Origin: Pseudomonas plecoglossicida NBRC 103162 = DSM 15088
GTDB taxonomy: Bacteria; Pseudomonadota; Gammaproteobacteria; Pseudomonadales; Pseudomonadaceae
Direction of reading: 5' to 3'
Assembly (NCBI RefSeq): GCF_000730665.1
Contig: NZ_BBIV01000018.1
Span: 1-64,000 of the forward strand
Length of the DNA stretch: 64,000 nucleotides
The translations under genes were made by a program, and so were the position numbers. This document shows, piece after piece, positions 16,541 to 24,621 of the stretch. Each line of letters opens with the position of its first letter. Position 1 is the stretch's first letter. A model generated the notes under the pieces. That model was not told the DNA's origin. It made no database searches and worked only from the letters and a program-made list of their open reading frames with translations.

Positions 16541-16663
16541 AAAATCCACCGACAAACCCAGTTGCCTCCACCCGACCTCGAATGCGACACCGCCACCTGG
16601 GCGATTGTCTTTCCCACGGCCACCCGCCACACTCTGCAAGCCAGCCAGGAAGCGGAGTCCAGA

Positions 16664-17671
16664 GTGCCCACCCCACGCCAGTTCAGCAAGAAGACCAGCA
16701 CCAGCAACATGCTGCGGCTCAAGTCAGCCGCCGACAGCCCCCAGGCCCCCTACCGGGTCGACTTCGTGTTGCTCGAGCACTTCTCCATGGCCAGTTTCAC
16801 CGTGGCCATGGACGTGCTGGTCACCGCCAACCTGCTGCGCGCCGACAGCTTCCGCTTCACCCCGTTGTCGCTGGACGGCGACCGCGTGCTGAGCGACCTG
16901 GGCCTGGAACTGGTGGCCACCGAGCTGTCGGCCAAGGAAACCCGAGAGCTCGACCTGCTGATCGTCTGCGGCGGCCTGCGTACCCCACTCAAATACCCGG
17001 AGCTCGACCGCCTGCTGGGTGACTGCGCCGGCCACGGCATGGCGTTGGCCGGGCTGTGGAATGGGGCGTGGTTCCTCGGCCGTGCCGGGGTGCTCGATGA
17101 CTACGGCTGCAGTATCCACCCCGAGCAACGCGCCAGCCTTTCCGAGCGCAGCCCGCAAACGCGCATCACCCCCGCCAGCTTTACCCTCGACCGCGACCGC
17201 CTCACTGCCGCCAGCCCCAATGGCGCCATGGAACTCATGCTCGGGCTGGTGCGCCGCTTGTATGGGGATGGACTGGCCGAAGGCGTCGAGGAAATCCTGT
17301 CGTTTTCCGGCGCGCGCTACCGCCAGGTAGGGCCTGGGGCGAAGAAGTCCATGAGCCTGCACCTGCGCACCATCGTCGAGCTGATGGAGAACAACCTCGA
17401 AGAAACCCTCAGCCTCGACCAGCTGGCCGCCTACAGCGGCCGCTCGCGGCGCCAGATCGACCGCCTGTTCCAGGCCCAGCTCGGCACTTCGCCGCGGCGC
17501 TACTACATGGAGCTGCGCATCACCAAGAGCCGCCGCCTGCTGCAGTACTCGGACCTGTCGGTGATGGAGGTGGCGGTGGCCTGCGGCTTCGTCTCGGTGT
17601 CGCACTTCAGCAAGTGCTACGCGGCCTACTTCGGCTACCCGCCGTCGCGCGAGCAACGGCTGGGCGAGTGA
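16664..17671 (+). CDS. GlxA-family AraC-type transcriptional regulator (DJ-1/PfpI-like sensor domain)
   Basis: About 335 residues: a DJ-1/PfpI (class I glutamine amidotransferase-like) domain (about 25-210) followed by an AraC helix-turn-helix (about 230-330; TLSLDQLAAYSGRSRRQIDRLFQ and VMEVAVACGFVSVSHFSKCYAAYFG). The nucleophile elbow reads LWNGAW, with Asn where active DJ-1 enzymes have Cys, so the domain is a sensor, not an enzyme, as in GlxA, GbdR and ArgR. The GTG at 16664 (GGAG six bases upstream) is chosen; ATG at 16709 is a reasonable alternative. Ligand unknown. Convergent with the TetR gene after 7 bases. Confidence 0.85.
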   Translation: MPTPRQFSKKTSTSNMLRLKSAADSPQAPYRVDFVLLEHFSMASFTVAMDVLVTANLLRADSFRFTPLSLDGDRVLSDLGLELVATELSAKETRELDLLIVCGGLRTPLKYPELDRLLGDCAGHGMALAGLWNGAWFLGRAGVLDDYGCSIHPEQRASLSERSPQTRITPASFTLDRDRLTAASPNGAMELMLGLVRRLYGDGLAEGVEEILSFSGARYRQVGPGAKKSMSLHLRTIVELMENNLEETLSLDQLAAYSGRSRRQIDRLFQAQLGTSPRRYYMELRITKSRRLLQYSDLSVMEVAVACGFVSVSHFSKCYAAYFGYPPSREQRLGE

Positions 17672-17678
17672 GCACGGC

Positions 17679-18350
17679 TCAGGCGCGCAGGTAGCGCAAC
17701 ACCACATCGCAGATCATCGCCTTGTGGCGCTGCTTGACCTGCTCGTCGGACATGTCGATGTCGAAGATGTGACCGAAGGTGTGGCGGTTGGAGACCCGAT
17801 AGAAGCAGAACGAGCTCATCAGCATGTGCAGGTCGATGACCTCGATACCGGAGCGGAACACCCCTTCGGCCACACCGCGCTCCAGGGTTTTTTCCAGCGC
17901 CTTCACCACCAGGCTGCTCATCTCGCGAATGACCGGCGACTTCTTCACATACTCGCCGTAGTGGATGTTCTCGGTGCAGACCATGCGCACGAAGTCGACG
18001 TTGCGATCATGGTGGTCGAAGGTGAATTCGGCCAGGCGCTGGATCGCCACCTCCGCTGGCAGCGACTCCAGGTCCAGGCCGTGCTCGGTCTTGCGGATAT
18101 CGCCGTAGAGCTTGACCAGGCACTCGACATACAGCTGCTCCTTGCTGCCGAAGTAGTAGTAGATCATGCGCTTGGAGGTGGCCGTGCGCTCGGCGATGGC
18201 GTCCACCCGCGCGCCGGCCAGGCCTTGCTGGACGAACTCATTGATGGCGGCCTGAAGGATGTCCTCGCGGGTTTTCTCGGGGTTGTTCTTGCGCGACTTG
18301 CGCGCCCCCTCGATCTCAGGCTGGCCGAGGTGGACTACGGGATTGCTCAT
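17679..18350 (-). CDS. TetR/AcrR-family transcriptional regulator
   Basis: A 223-residue regulator with an N-terminal TetR helix-turn-helix (about 28-75: TREDILQAAINEFVQQGLAGARVDAIAERTATSKRMIYYYFGSKEQLYVE read in parts) and a C-terminal ligand domain of the TetR_C type with several His and Met (HDRNVDFVRMVCTENIHYGEY). It is on the same strand as quiC and about 0.9 kb downstream of it, so it is a candidate regulator of the dehydroshikimate genes, but two small secreted-protein genes lie between. Ligand unknown. Confidence 0.88.
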   Translation of the reverse strand: MSNPVVHLGQPEIEGARKSRKNNPEKTREDILQAAINEFVQQGLAGARVDAIAERTATSKRMIYYYFGSKEQLYVECLVKLYGDIRKTEHGLDLESLPAEVAIQRLAEFTFDHHDRNVDFVRMVCTENIHYGEYVKKSPVIREMSSLVVKALEKTLERGVAEGVFRSGIEVIDLHMLMSSFCFYRVSNRHTFGHIFDIDMSDEQVKQRHKAMICDVVLRYLRA

Positions 18351-18471
18351 AGCGGCTCACGGGCTGTCTGTTGGAATAGCTGGGGATTATCCGTGAGCGA
18401 GCCGGTGCAGGGAAGCGCGCTGTTGGTCGGGTGATCAGGAATGGGGCGAGTGCCTCACACCCGACGCGGGC

Positions 18472-18699
18472 TCACTTCTGCTGCCTGCTGCCCCTGATAT
18501 TGCCGACAACCCCACCCGCGACGGCGCCGACCGCTGCGCCTGTCCATCCGCTGCCTCCGGCGATCGCGGCAATCCCCGCGCCGGCTGCGGCACCGATGGC
18601 CGCACCGCTCACTGTCCCTTGCTGCTGGGCGCTCATCGACGTGCAGCCCATCGCACTCGCTGCGGTGAGGGCCAGGGCAAAGCATTGCAACCGGTTCAT
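18472..18699 (-). CDS. Small glycine-zipper lipoprotein-like protein
   Basis: A 75-residue protein with an N-terminal signal whose end reads ASAMGC, a near-lipobox (Met at -2 is unusual), then two glycine-zipper helices (GAAIGAAAGAGIAAIAGG and GAAVGAVAGGVVGNIRG) and a basic end. This is the OsmB/YMGG-like pattern of small outer-membrane or periplasmic lipoproteins induced by stress. Start ATG has a strong GGAGGTGAAC site. It lies 11 bases downstream of the gene at 18711-19091 and is probably co-transcribed. Confidence 0.8.
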   Translation of the reverse strand: MNRLQCFALALTAASAMGCTSMSAQQQGTVSGAAIGAAAGAGIAAIAGGSGWTGAAVGAVAGGVVGNIRGSRQQK

Positions 18700-18710
18700 G
18701 TTCACCTCCG

Positions 18711-19091
18711 CTACTTGTTCTGCTTCAGGCCGGGTTGCACCATCTCGAACCAGATGGTCTCGATGACGGGCCGTTTGACCTGCTCGGGATGGGCGGCGTA
18801 CCACTGGTTGAGCTTTTCGCGGACGGTGTCGAGCGTCTGGCCCTTCAAGCCTCGGCCGAAACGTGGAATCAGGCTTTGCTCATCGGAGGGCGGTTTCGCC
18901 CCGTAGTAGGCCGCCTCTACCTCGTAGGCGTTGGCGATGCCGATGAGATAGACCTTCTTGAGCTGCTCGGACGACTGCATCCATTGCTCGCCGGTAATCA
19001 TCGCAACCCCTTCGGCGCGGGCCATGCCCGATGCCGTGAGCAGGGCCATCCACACCACGCCTGCCAACGTGCCCCATCGCAATGCTCTCAT
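18711..19091 (-). CDS. Secreted protein of unknown function (Rap1a/Tai-like pattern)
   Basis: A 126-residue protein with a Sec signal (about 1-26, GMARA) and a small helical mature domain (EGVAMITGEQWMQSSEQLKK, VYLIGIANAYEVEAAYYG). The layout resembles small secreted Pseudomonas proteins and loosely the Rap1a/Tai immunity fold, but I am not sure of the family. Start chosen at the ATG before MRALRWG, with AGGGCAG upstream. Followed closely by the glycine-zipper gene. Confidence 0.65.
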   Translation of the reverse strand: MRALRWGTLAGVVWMALLTASGMARAEGVAMITGEQWMQSSEQLKKVYLIGIANAYEVEAAYYGAKPPSDEQSLIPRFGRGLKGQTLDTVREKLNQWYAAHPEQVKRPVIETIWFEMVQPGLKQNK

Positions 19092-19234
19092 CGTCTGCCC
19101 TCCTCGCCAGGATGAACCTCGACAACTGCACACTCGGACCTTCAGACAAGTTTAGATTCCTCGATGAAAGCTGCGATGTTTTTGCTACCTGCCGCTCGAT
19201 AACGACCAAGGCGCTGAATGCCCTTCTGAGTGGA

Positions 19235-19269
19235 CTGGCCTCATCGCTGGCTTGCCAGCGATAGGGCCC
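19235..19269. repeat. Single REP-like palindrome
   Basis: CCTCATCGCTGGCTTGCCAGCGATAGGGCCC read in parts: a short inverted repeat ATCGCTGGC/GCCAGCGAT around TT, ten bases before the 3' end of quiC. A diverged relative of the main REP family. Confidence 0.7.
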
Positions 19270-19278
19270 TACAGCCGA

Positions 19279-21186
19279 CTACAAAACCGGCTTGCGCACC
19301 GCCCCACTGCGTCGCTTGGCCATCGCCGCCAGACGCACCGCCACGTTCGCCGCGCCGTATCCGGTATACCCCGCCTTGCGCTGGATGATCTCGAAGAAGA
19401 ACCGCTCTTCGAACGGCTCGGTGTAGACGTGGAACAACTCTCCGCCCTGGGCATCACGGTCATACAGCACGTTGTAATACGCCAGCTCGCTGAGAAACTC
19501 GTCGTCGAAATCGAACCGTGCCGCCAGATCGTCGTAGTAGTTCAACGGAATTTCCAGCAGCGGCACGCCGGCCTCCTTCGCCCGCGCCACTTCACGGAAG
19601 ATATCCGCACAATCGAAGGCAATATGGTGCACCCCCGAGCCGCGGTAACTGGACAAGGCGTGGGCAATCGCGGTGTTGCGGTTCTCCGAGATGTTCAACG
19701 GCAGGCGCAGGCTGCCGCACTGGCTGCGCAGCGCGCGGCTCTTGACCAGGCCGTAGGGATCGGGGAGCACCACCTCATCGTCGGCGGCGAAGTCGAACAG
19801 GCTCTTGTAGAACAGCACCCAGCTGTCCAGCGATTCGGCAGGCAGTGCCAGGGCCATGTGGTCGATGCGCTGCAGGCCACCGCTGGCAGTGATGGCCGGG
19901 TCCAGACGGAAATCGGTGTCGTACAGCGACGGGCCCTGGGCGCCCTGCTCCACCAGGTAGATCAGGCTGCCATCTGGCGCTCGGACGGCGGGCACTTCGC
20001 ACTCGTTAGGGCCGACCAGGCCGCGAAACGGCTGGCCACGAAAGTCGGTGGCGCGCTGCAGCGCGGTCTGTTCGTCTTTGACCCGCAACGCTGTGGCGCA
20101 CAGGGACGGGCCATGGGCTTCGAAGAAGTTGTGGCCGAACGAGTAAGGCTCGGCATTGAGCACGATGTTGATGTCGTTCTGGCGCAGCAGGCGCACATCC
20201 TTGCTGCGGTGCTTGCCGGCTTCGGCAAAGCCCAGGCGCTTGAGCCAGCTGCCCAGGCGGGCGCCGACGGCTTCATCCACTGCAAATTCGAGGAACTCCA
20301 CGCCGTCATAGGCGCTGGCTGCCGGCGGGGTGAACAGCACGCCCGGCTCGATGGCAGTACCTTCCTGCTCCAGTCGCAAACGCGTCTGTTCTTCCAGGTA
20401 CAGCAGCGAACGCAAACCATCGGCGGCGTTCTGCCGTGGCGGCGCTGCGCGGAAACCGTCATTGAAGATTTCCAGCGACAATGGCCCGCGATAGCCCGTG
20501 GCAAGGATCGGCGCAAGAAAACCGGCCAGGTCCATTTCGCCCTGCCCCGGGAAGCACCGGAAGTGGCGGCTCCACTCCAGCACATCCATGTTCAGGATCG
20601 GCGCGTCGGCCATCTGCACGAAGAAGATCTTGTCGCCCGGTATCTCGCCGATCGCAGCCGGGTCGCCCTTGAGCGACAAGGTATGGAAACTGTCGAGGAT
20701 CACCCCCAGCGCCGGGTGGTCGGCCTGACGCACCAGGTTCCACGCCTGCTGGTAGGTGTTGACGTGACGGCCCCAGGCCAGTGCCTCATAGCCGATGCGC
20801 AGGCCGCGCCGGCCAGCATGCTCGGCCAGCAGGCGCAGGTCGTCCACCAGCAACTGTTGTTCACCCGATGCGTCGGCCTGGACGTTGCTGCACACCAGGA
20901 CCAGGTCGGTGCCCAGCTCGTGCATCAGGTCGAACTTGCGCTCGGCGCGGTCAAGGTTCTTCTGCAGGCGCTCGCGACGGCAGCCTTCGAAATCACGAAA
21001 GGGCTGGAACAAGGTGATGGCGATGCCGAGATCGGCGCACATCTGCCGCACTTCACGCGGGCTGCCGGCGTAATAGAGCAAGTCGTTCTCGAAGATCTCG
21101 ACGCCGTCGAAACCGGCGGCGGCGATGGCTTCGAGCTTTTCCGGCAGGGTGCCGCTCAAGGACACGGTGGCTATCGAACGCTGCAT
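19279..21186 (-). CDS. quiC: 3-dehydroshikimate dehydratase QuiC, fused to an HPPD-like (VOC) domain
   Basis: A 635-residue two-domain enzyme. Residues 1-270 form a sugar-phosphate-isomerase-like barrel converting 3-dehydroshikimate to protocatechuate; the metal ligands of QuiC1 are all present as Glu134, Asp165, Gln191 and Glu239. Residues 290-610 form a 4-hydroxyphenylpyruvate dioxygenase-like domain with a complete candidate 2-His-1-Glu set: His443 (IDHMAL), His521 (VHHIAF) and Glu599 (FFFEIIQR). This fusion is the QuiC1 type of pseudomonads. Cytoplasmic; last step of quinate/shikimate entry into the beta-ketoadipate pathway. It is divergent from an MFS transporter gene across a region with a candidate operator. 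Confidence 0.95.
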   Translation of the reverse strand: MQRSIATVSLSGTLPEKLEAIAAAGFDGVEIFENDLLYYAGSPREVRQMCADLGIAITLFQPFRDFEGCRRERLQKNLDRAERKFDLMHELGTDLVLVCSNVQADASGEQQLLVDDLRLLAEHAGRRGLRIGYEALAWGRHVNTYQQAWNLVRQADHPALGVILDSFHTLSLKGDPAAIGEIPGDKIFFVQMADAPILNMDVLEWSRHFRCFPGQGEMDLAGFLAPILATGYRGPLSLEIFNDGFRAAPPRQNAADGLRSLLYLEEQTRLRLEQEGTAIEPGVLFTPPAASAYDGVEFLEFAVDEAVGARLGSWLKRLGFAEAGKHRSKDVRLLRQNDINIVLNAEPYSFGHNFFEAHGPSLCATALRVKDEQTALQRATDFRGQPFRGLVGPNECEVPAVRAPDGSLIYLVEQGAQGPSLYDTDFRLDPAITASGGLQRIDHMALALPAESLDSWVLFYKSLFDFAADDEVVLPDPYGLVKSRALRSQCGSLRLPLNISENRNTAIAHALSSYRGSGVHHIAFDCADIFREVARAKEAGVPLLEIPLNYYDDLAARFDFDDEFLSELAYYNVLYDRDAQGGELFHVYTEPFEERFFFEIIQRKAGYTGYGAANVAVRLAAMAKRRSGAVRKPVL

Positions 21187-21239
21187 GGGGGAGTTCCTTG
21201 TTATTGGGCTACGGGGCTGGAAGTGCGGGCTTCTGATCA

Positions 21240-21316
21240 GGCCCTATCGCCGGCAAGCCGGCTCTCACAGGGATTGCACAGACCTCTGTGGGAGCCGGCT
21301 TGCCGGCGATAGGGCC
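21240..21316. repeat. Inverted pair of REP elements
   Basis: GGCCCTATCGCCGGCAAGCC plus GGCTCTCACAG and its inverted copy (TGTGGGAGCCGGCTTGCCGG plus CGATAGGGCC) lie 17 bases apart just upstream of quiC. Being in a divergent promoter region rather than at gene ends is unusual for this window. Confidence 0.9.
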
Positions 21317-21405
21317 AGTCGAGCCTCTACAGCACCCGACTTCCTGGCACCGTCGATTATTCGCGGGTAAAGTCGCCCCTTCAATCACTTTGTACGGAAC
21401 GGTTA

Positions 21406-21432
21406 GTTTTGCGTTCGATTATCGCACAAAAC
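21406..21432. promoter_or_regulatory. Candidate operator between quiC and the shikimate-type transporter
   Basis: GTTTTG and CAAAAC arms 15 bases apart sit in an AT-rich patch (about 21375-21435) of the 368-base divergent region between quiC and the MFS gene. This is where a regulator such as the nearby TetR or LysR protein could act. Only position and symmetry support it. Confidence 0.35.
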
Positions 21433-21554
21433 CCGTTTCAACGAATTGATTCGCCCCACCCCCTGGGCAAACATCAACCCAGCGCGCACACCCACACTCC
21501 CGAAATAACCCCACGTTCGACGTGCGGGAACCAACAAGAACAACGGAGATACCC

Positions 21555-22928
21555 ATGGCCCACTCAAGCTCTCAAGCCAGGAAAGCGACCGCCAGCGGAT
21601 GGATAGGCTCGGCACTCGAGTACTACGATTTCTTCATCTATGCCCAGGCCGCGGCACTGATCTTCCCGCAGATCTTCTTTCCCAACACCGACCCGAAAAT
21701 GGCCATCATCGCCTCCCTGGCCACCTACGGTGTCGGCTACCTGGCACGCCCTGTCGGCGCCTTCGTGCTGGGCCACTGGGGAGACACCCGCGGGCGCAAG
21801 AATGTCCTGCTGCTGTGCATGTTCCTGATGGGCCTGTCGACCATGGCTGTCGGCCTGCTGCCCACCTACCACGACAGCGGTATCCTCGCCCCGGCCTTGC
21901 TGGTGGTGCTGCGGCTGATCCAGGGCTTTGCCGTGGCCGGCGAGATCTCCGGGGCCAGTTCGATGATCATGGAGCATGCCCCGTTCGGACGCCGCGGTTA
22001 TTACGCCAGCTTCACCCTGCAGGGCGTGCAGGCCGGTCAGGTGCTGGCGGCAGCGGTGTTCCTGCCGCTGGCCTACTTCATGCCCAGCGAGGCGTTCAAC
22101 GAGTGGGGCTGGCGAATTCCGTTCCTGATGAGCGCCATGGTACTGATCGCAGGCTTCATCATCCGCAAGGAAGTGCATGAGACGCCGGCATTCGTGAAGG
22201 AAGAGAAGCAGGACAAGGTGGCCAAGTCGCCCATCAGCGAGGCGTTCCGCCACAGCTGGAAGCACATGGTGCTGGTGATGTTCATGGCCCTGATGAACGT
22301 GATCCCGGTGGTGGCCACCATCTTCGGCGCGGCCTATGCGGTACAGCCTGCCTACGGCATCGGCTTCGACAAGAGCGTGTACCTGTGGATCCCGGTGGTG
22401 GGCAACATTGTCGCGGTGCTGGTGATTCCCTTCGTCGGCAACCTGTCCGACAAGATCGGCCGTCGCCCGACCATGATCGCCGGTTGCCTGGGCTCGGGCC
22501 TGCTGGCGTTCGTCTACCTGTATGCGATCAGCATCCAGAACGTGCCGCTGGCCTTTGCTGCCTCGATCCTGATGTGGGGCATGGTCTACCAGGGTTACAA
22601 CGCGGTGTTCCCCAGCTTCTATCCGGAGCTGTTCCAGACCCGCTACCGGGTGTCGGCCATGGCCATCGCGCAGAACGTCGGCACCATGCTGACGGCCATG
22701 CTGCCGGCACTGTTCGCCCTGGTGGCGCCGCCGGGTTCGGACAACATTCCGCTGGTGATTGGTGGGCTGGCGTTCTTCATTACCTGCCTGTGTGCGCTGG
22801 CGGCGTACATTGCGCCGGAGACGCATCGGTTGGCGATGGAAGATCTGGGCAATCCACAGGCCAGGCCGATGGAGAAGGCCGCTTTCGAGCAGAGCCGCAA
22901 GGGTGGCTTGCAGCCGGTGAGCAGCTGA
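21555..22928 (+). CDS. MFS metabolite:H+ symporter, probable shikimate/quinate/dehydroshikimate uptake
   Basis: A 457-residue, 12-helix transporter of the metabolite/H+ symporter family (ShiA, PcaT, KgtP group). Signature loops are present: WIGSALEYYDFFIYAQAAALIF at helix 1, GHWGDTRGRKNVL after helix 2 (family motif GxxxDRxGR) and GNLSDKIGRRPTM between the halves. The start follows ACGGAGATACCC. Its divergent neighbour is quiC, so a shikimate- or quinate-type acid is the likely cargo (inference); the same subfamily also moves citrate, proline and ketoglutarate. Confidence 0.85.
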   Translation: MAHSSSQARKATASGWIGSALEYYDFFIYAQAAALIFPQIFFPNTDPKMAIIASLATYGVGYLARPVGAFVLGHWGDTRGRKNVLLLCMFLMGLSTMAVGLLPTYHDSGILAPALLVVLRLIQGFAVAGEISGASSMIMEHAPFGRRGYYASFTLQGVQAGQVLAAAVFLPLAYFMPSEAFNEWGWRIPFLMSAMVLIAGFIIRKEVHETPAFVKEEKQDKVAKSPISEAFRHSWKHMVLVMFMALMNVIPVVATIFGAAYAVQPAYGIGFDKSVYLWIPVVGNIVAVLVIPFVGNLSDKIGRRPTMIAGCLGSGLLAFVYLYAISIQNVPLAFAASILMWGMVYQGYNAVFPSFYPELFQTRYRVSAMAIAQNVGTMLTAMLPALFALVAPPGSDNIPLVIGGLAFFITCLCALAAYIAPETHRLAMEDLGNPQARPMEKAAFEQSRKGGLQPVSS

Positions 22929-22951
22929 CAGATCGTATGGGGCTGCTTTGC

Positions 22952-23023
22952 AGCCCAATCGCCGGCAAGCCGGCTCCCACAGGTACGTTCCATGTGGGAG
23001 CCGGCTTGCCGGCGATCGGGCCG
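22952..23023. repeat. Inverted pair of REP elements
   Basis: Two REP units in opposite orientation, each with the GCCGGCAAGCCGGCTCCCAC core or its complement, sit between the convergent MFS and decarboxylase genes. Confidence 0.92.
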
Positions 23024-23031
23024 CAACGATT

Positions 23032-24444
23032 TCAGCCTTTGACAACCTGCTGCAAGCGCGCCCACAGCTTCTCGACATGCTCACGCTCGGTCGGCAACGC
23101 TCCCACCGACACCCGTACCATCCAGCGCCCCTCCAGGGTCGCCGGCGTCACGTAAGCCTCTCCGGACGCATTCAGCCGCTCGGCCCAGGCCTTGGTATGC
23201 GCATCCAGCGCGTCCCCTTCCAACCCCGCTGGCCTGTGGACAAGGCACAAGGTCTGCAACTGCACCGGCGCCAGCAACGCCCACTCCCCCGCCGCCTGCA
23301 CCTGCTCGGCCAGCCAGCGCGCATTGTCCAGGTCCCGCCGCAAACGCTGCTGCAGCGCCTCGACACCCTCGCTGCGCAACATGAACCACAGTTTCAACGC
23401 ACGGAACCGGCGCCCCAGCGCAATGCCCCAGTCGCGCAGGTTCTTCACCTCGCCATCGACCGCTGACTGCAGGTAACTGGGGTTGGTGCTCATCACCCGG
23501 ATCAGGTGCTGCGGGTCGCGTACGTAATAAATCGAGCAGTCGAACGCCACCCCGAGCCACTTGTGCGCATTGACCACCACCGAATCGGCCAGCTCGATGC
23601 CGTCCCACATCCAGCGGCATTCCGGCAGGATCATCGCCGAGCCGGCCATGGCCGAGTCGACGTGCAACCACAAGCCCCTGGCCTGGGCAATCTCGCCGAT
23701 GGCACGTAAAGGGTCCAGCGCGGTGGTCGTCGTGGTACCGGTCGTGGCGACCACCGCGCAAGGTTGGTTACCAGCGGCCAGGTCCTGCTCGATGGCCGCC
23801 TGCAGGGCATCGGGACGCATGGCGAACTGCGCGTCGGTGGCGATCAGGCGGATGTTGGCGCGGCCAAAGCCTGCCAGCAGCGCAGCCTTGTCCACCGAGC
23901 TGTGGGCATGGGCGCTGACATAGACGATCAAGGGCTTGGCTTCGGCCTGCAGGCCGCCACGCACCAGGGCATAGTCGCTGGCACGTTCACGGGCACAGAT
24001 CAGCGCGACCAGGGTACTGGTGGAGGCCGTGTCCTGGATCACCCCGCTCCACTGCGCCGACAGGCCGAGCAACTGACGCAACCAGTCGAGGGTGGTTTCC
24101 TCGAGCTCGCTCAGCGCCGGGCTCGATTGCCACGACAGGCCGAGCACACCGAGGCCGGTGCTGAGGAAGTCGCCCAGTACCGACGACAGCGTGCCATTGG
24201 ACGGGAAGTAGCCGTAGAAATCCGGGTGCTGCCAGTGCGACAGGCCGGGCATGACCAACTGGTTGACGTCATCGAGGATCGCTTCGAACGGCTCACCCTG
24301 CTGCGGGGCGGCGGCCGGCAGGGCAGATTTGAGGTAGCCGGGCTCGACCTGGGCCATGACCGGGCGCTCGCCGACGGTCTGGCGGTAGTCGGCGATCAGG
24401 TCGATCAGTTGGTGGCCGTACTGGCGGAATTGTTCGGGGGTCAT
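23032..24444 (-). CDS. ddc: PLP-dependent aromatic L-amino acid decarboxylase, L-DOPA decarboxylase type
   Basis: A 470-residue group II decarboxylase. Lys295 in NAHKW binds pyridoxal phosphate, Asp263 in HVDSAMAGS contacts the pyridine nitrogen, and His181 in SAHAHSSVDK stacks on the cofactor. The order LysR-decarboxylase-MFS-quiC is that of P. putida KT2440 around PP_2552, whose product I recall as an L-DOPA-specific decarboxylase; this is the basis for the substrate. The product would be dopamine (or tyramine/tryptamine if the range is wider), all possible substrates of the aromatic amine dehydrogenase encoded at 3.6-6.5 kb. Cytoplasmic. Confidence 0.85.
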   Translation of the reverse strand: MTPEQFRQYGHQLIDLIADYRQTVGERPVMAQVEPGYLKSALPAAAPQQGEPFEAILDDVNQLVMPGLSHWQHPDFYGYFPSNGTLSSVLGDFLSTGLGVLGLSWQSSPALSELEETTLDWLRQLLGLSAQWSGVIQDTASTSTLVALICARERASDYALVRGGLQAEAKPLIVYVSAHAHSSVDKAALLAGFGRANIRLIATDAQFAMRPDALQAAIEQDLAAGNQPCAVVATTGTTTTTALDPLRAIGEIAQARGLWLHVDSAMAGSAMILPECRWMWDGIELADSVVVNAHKWLGVAFDCSIYYVRDPQHLIRVMSTNPSYLQSAVDGEVKNLRDWGIALGRRFRALKLWFMLRSEGVEALQQRLRRDLDNARWLAEQVQAAGEWALLAPVQLQTLCLVHRPAGLEGDALDAHTKAWAERLNASGEAYVTPATLEGRWMVRVSVGALPTEREHVEKLWARLQQVVKG

Positions 24445-24478
24445 GGGGGCTCCTGGGGATGTTTTGCTGGCTGCACCG

Positions 24479-24550
24479 GCCTCATCGCCGGCAAGCCGGC
24501 TCCCACGAGGATCGTGAACTGTGGGAGCCGGCTTGCCGGCGACAGGGCCC
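24479..24550. repeat. Inverted pair of REP elements
   Basis: Two REP units face each other between the decarboxylase gene and the LysR gene (cores GCCGGCAAGCCGGCTCCCAC and complement, 16 bases apart). Confidence 0.92.
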
Positions 24551-24621
24551 GTGCAGACAACTCAATGCCCCAAGTCTAGGCGCCCGCCCCTGCATGAATA
24601 CCCCCGCTTCATGCATACCTG

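Noticed and set aside
19252..21312. A 686-codon open frame antisense to quiC
   Set aside because: It is a shadow of the quiC codon pattern; quiC has both metal sites and full length.
23032..24444. The decarboxylase considered as glutamate or diaminobutyrate decarboxylase
   Set aside because: The active-site segments and neighbourhood fit the aromatic amino acid/L-DOPA type of P. putida better.
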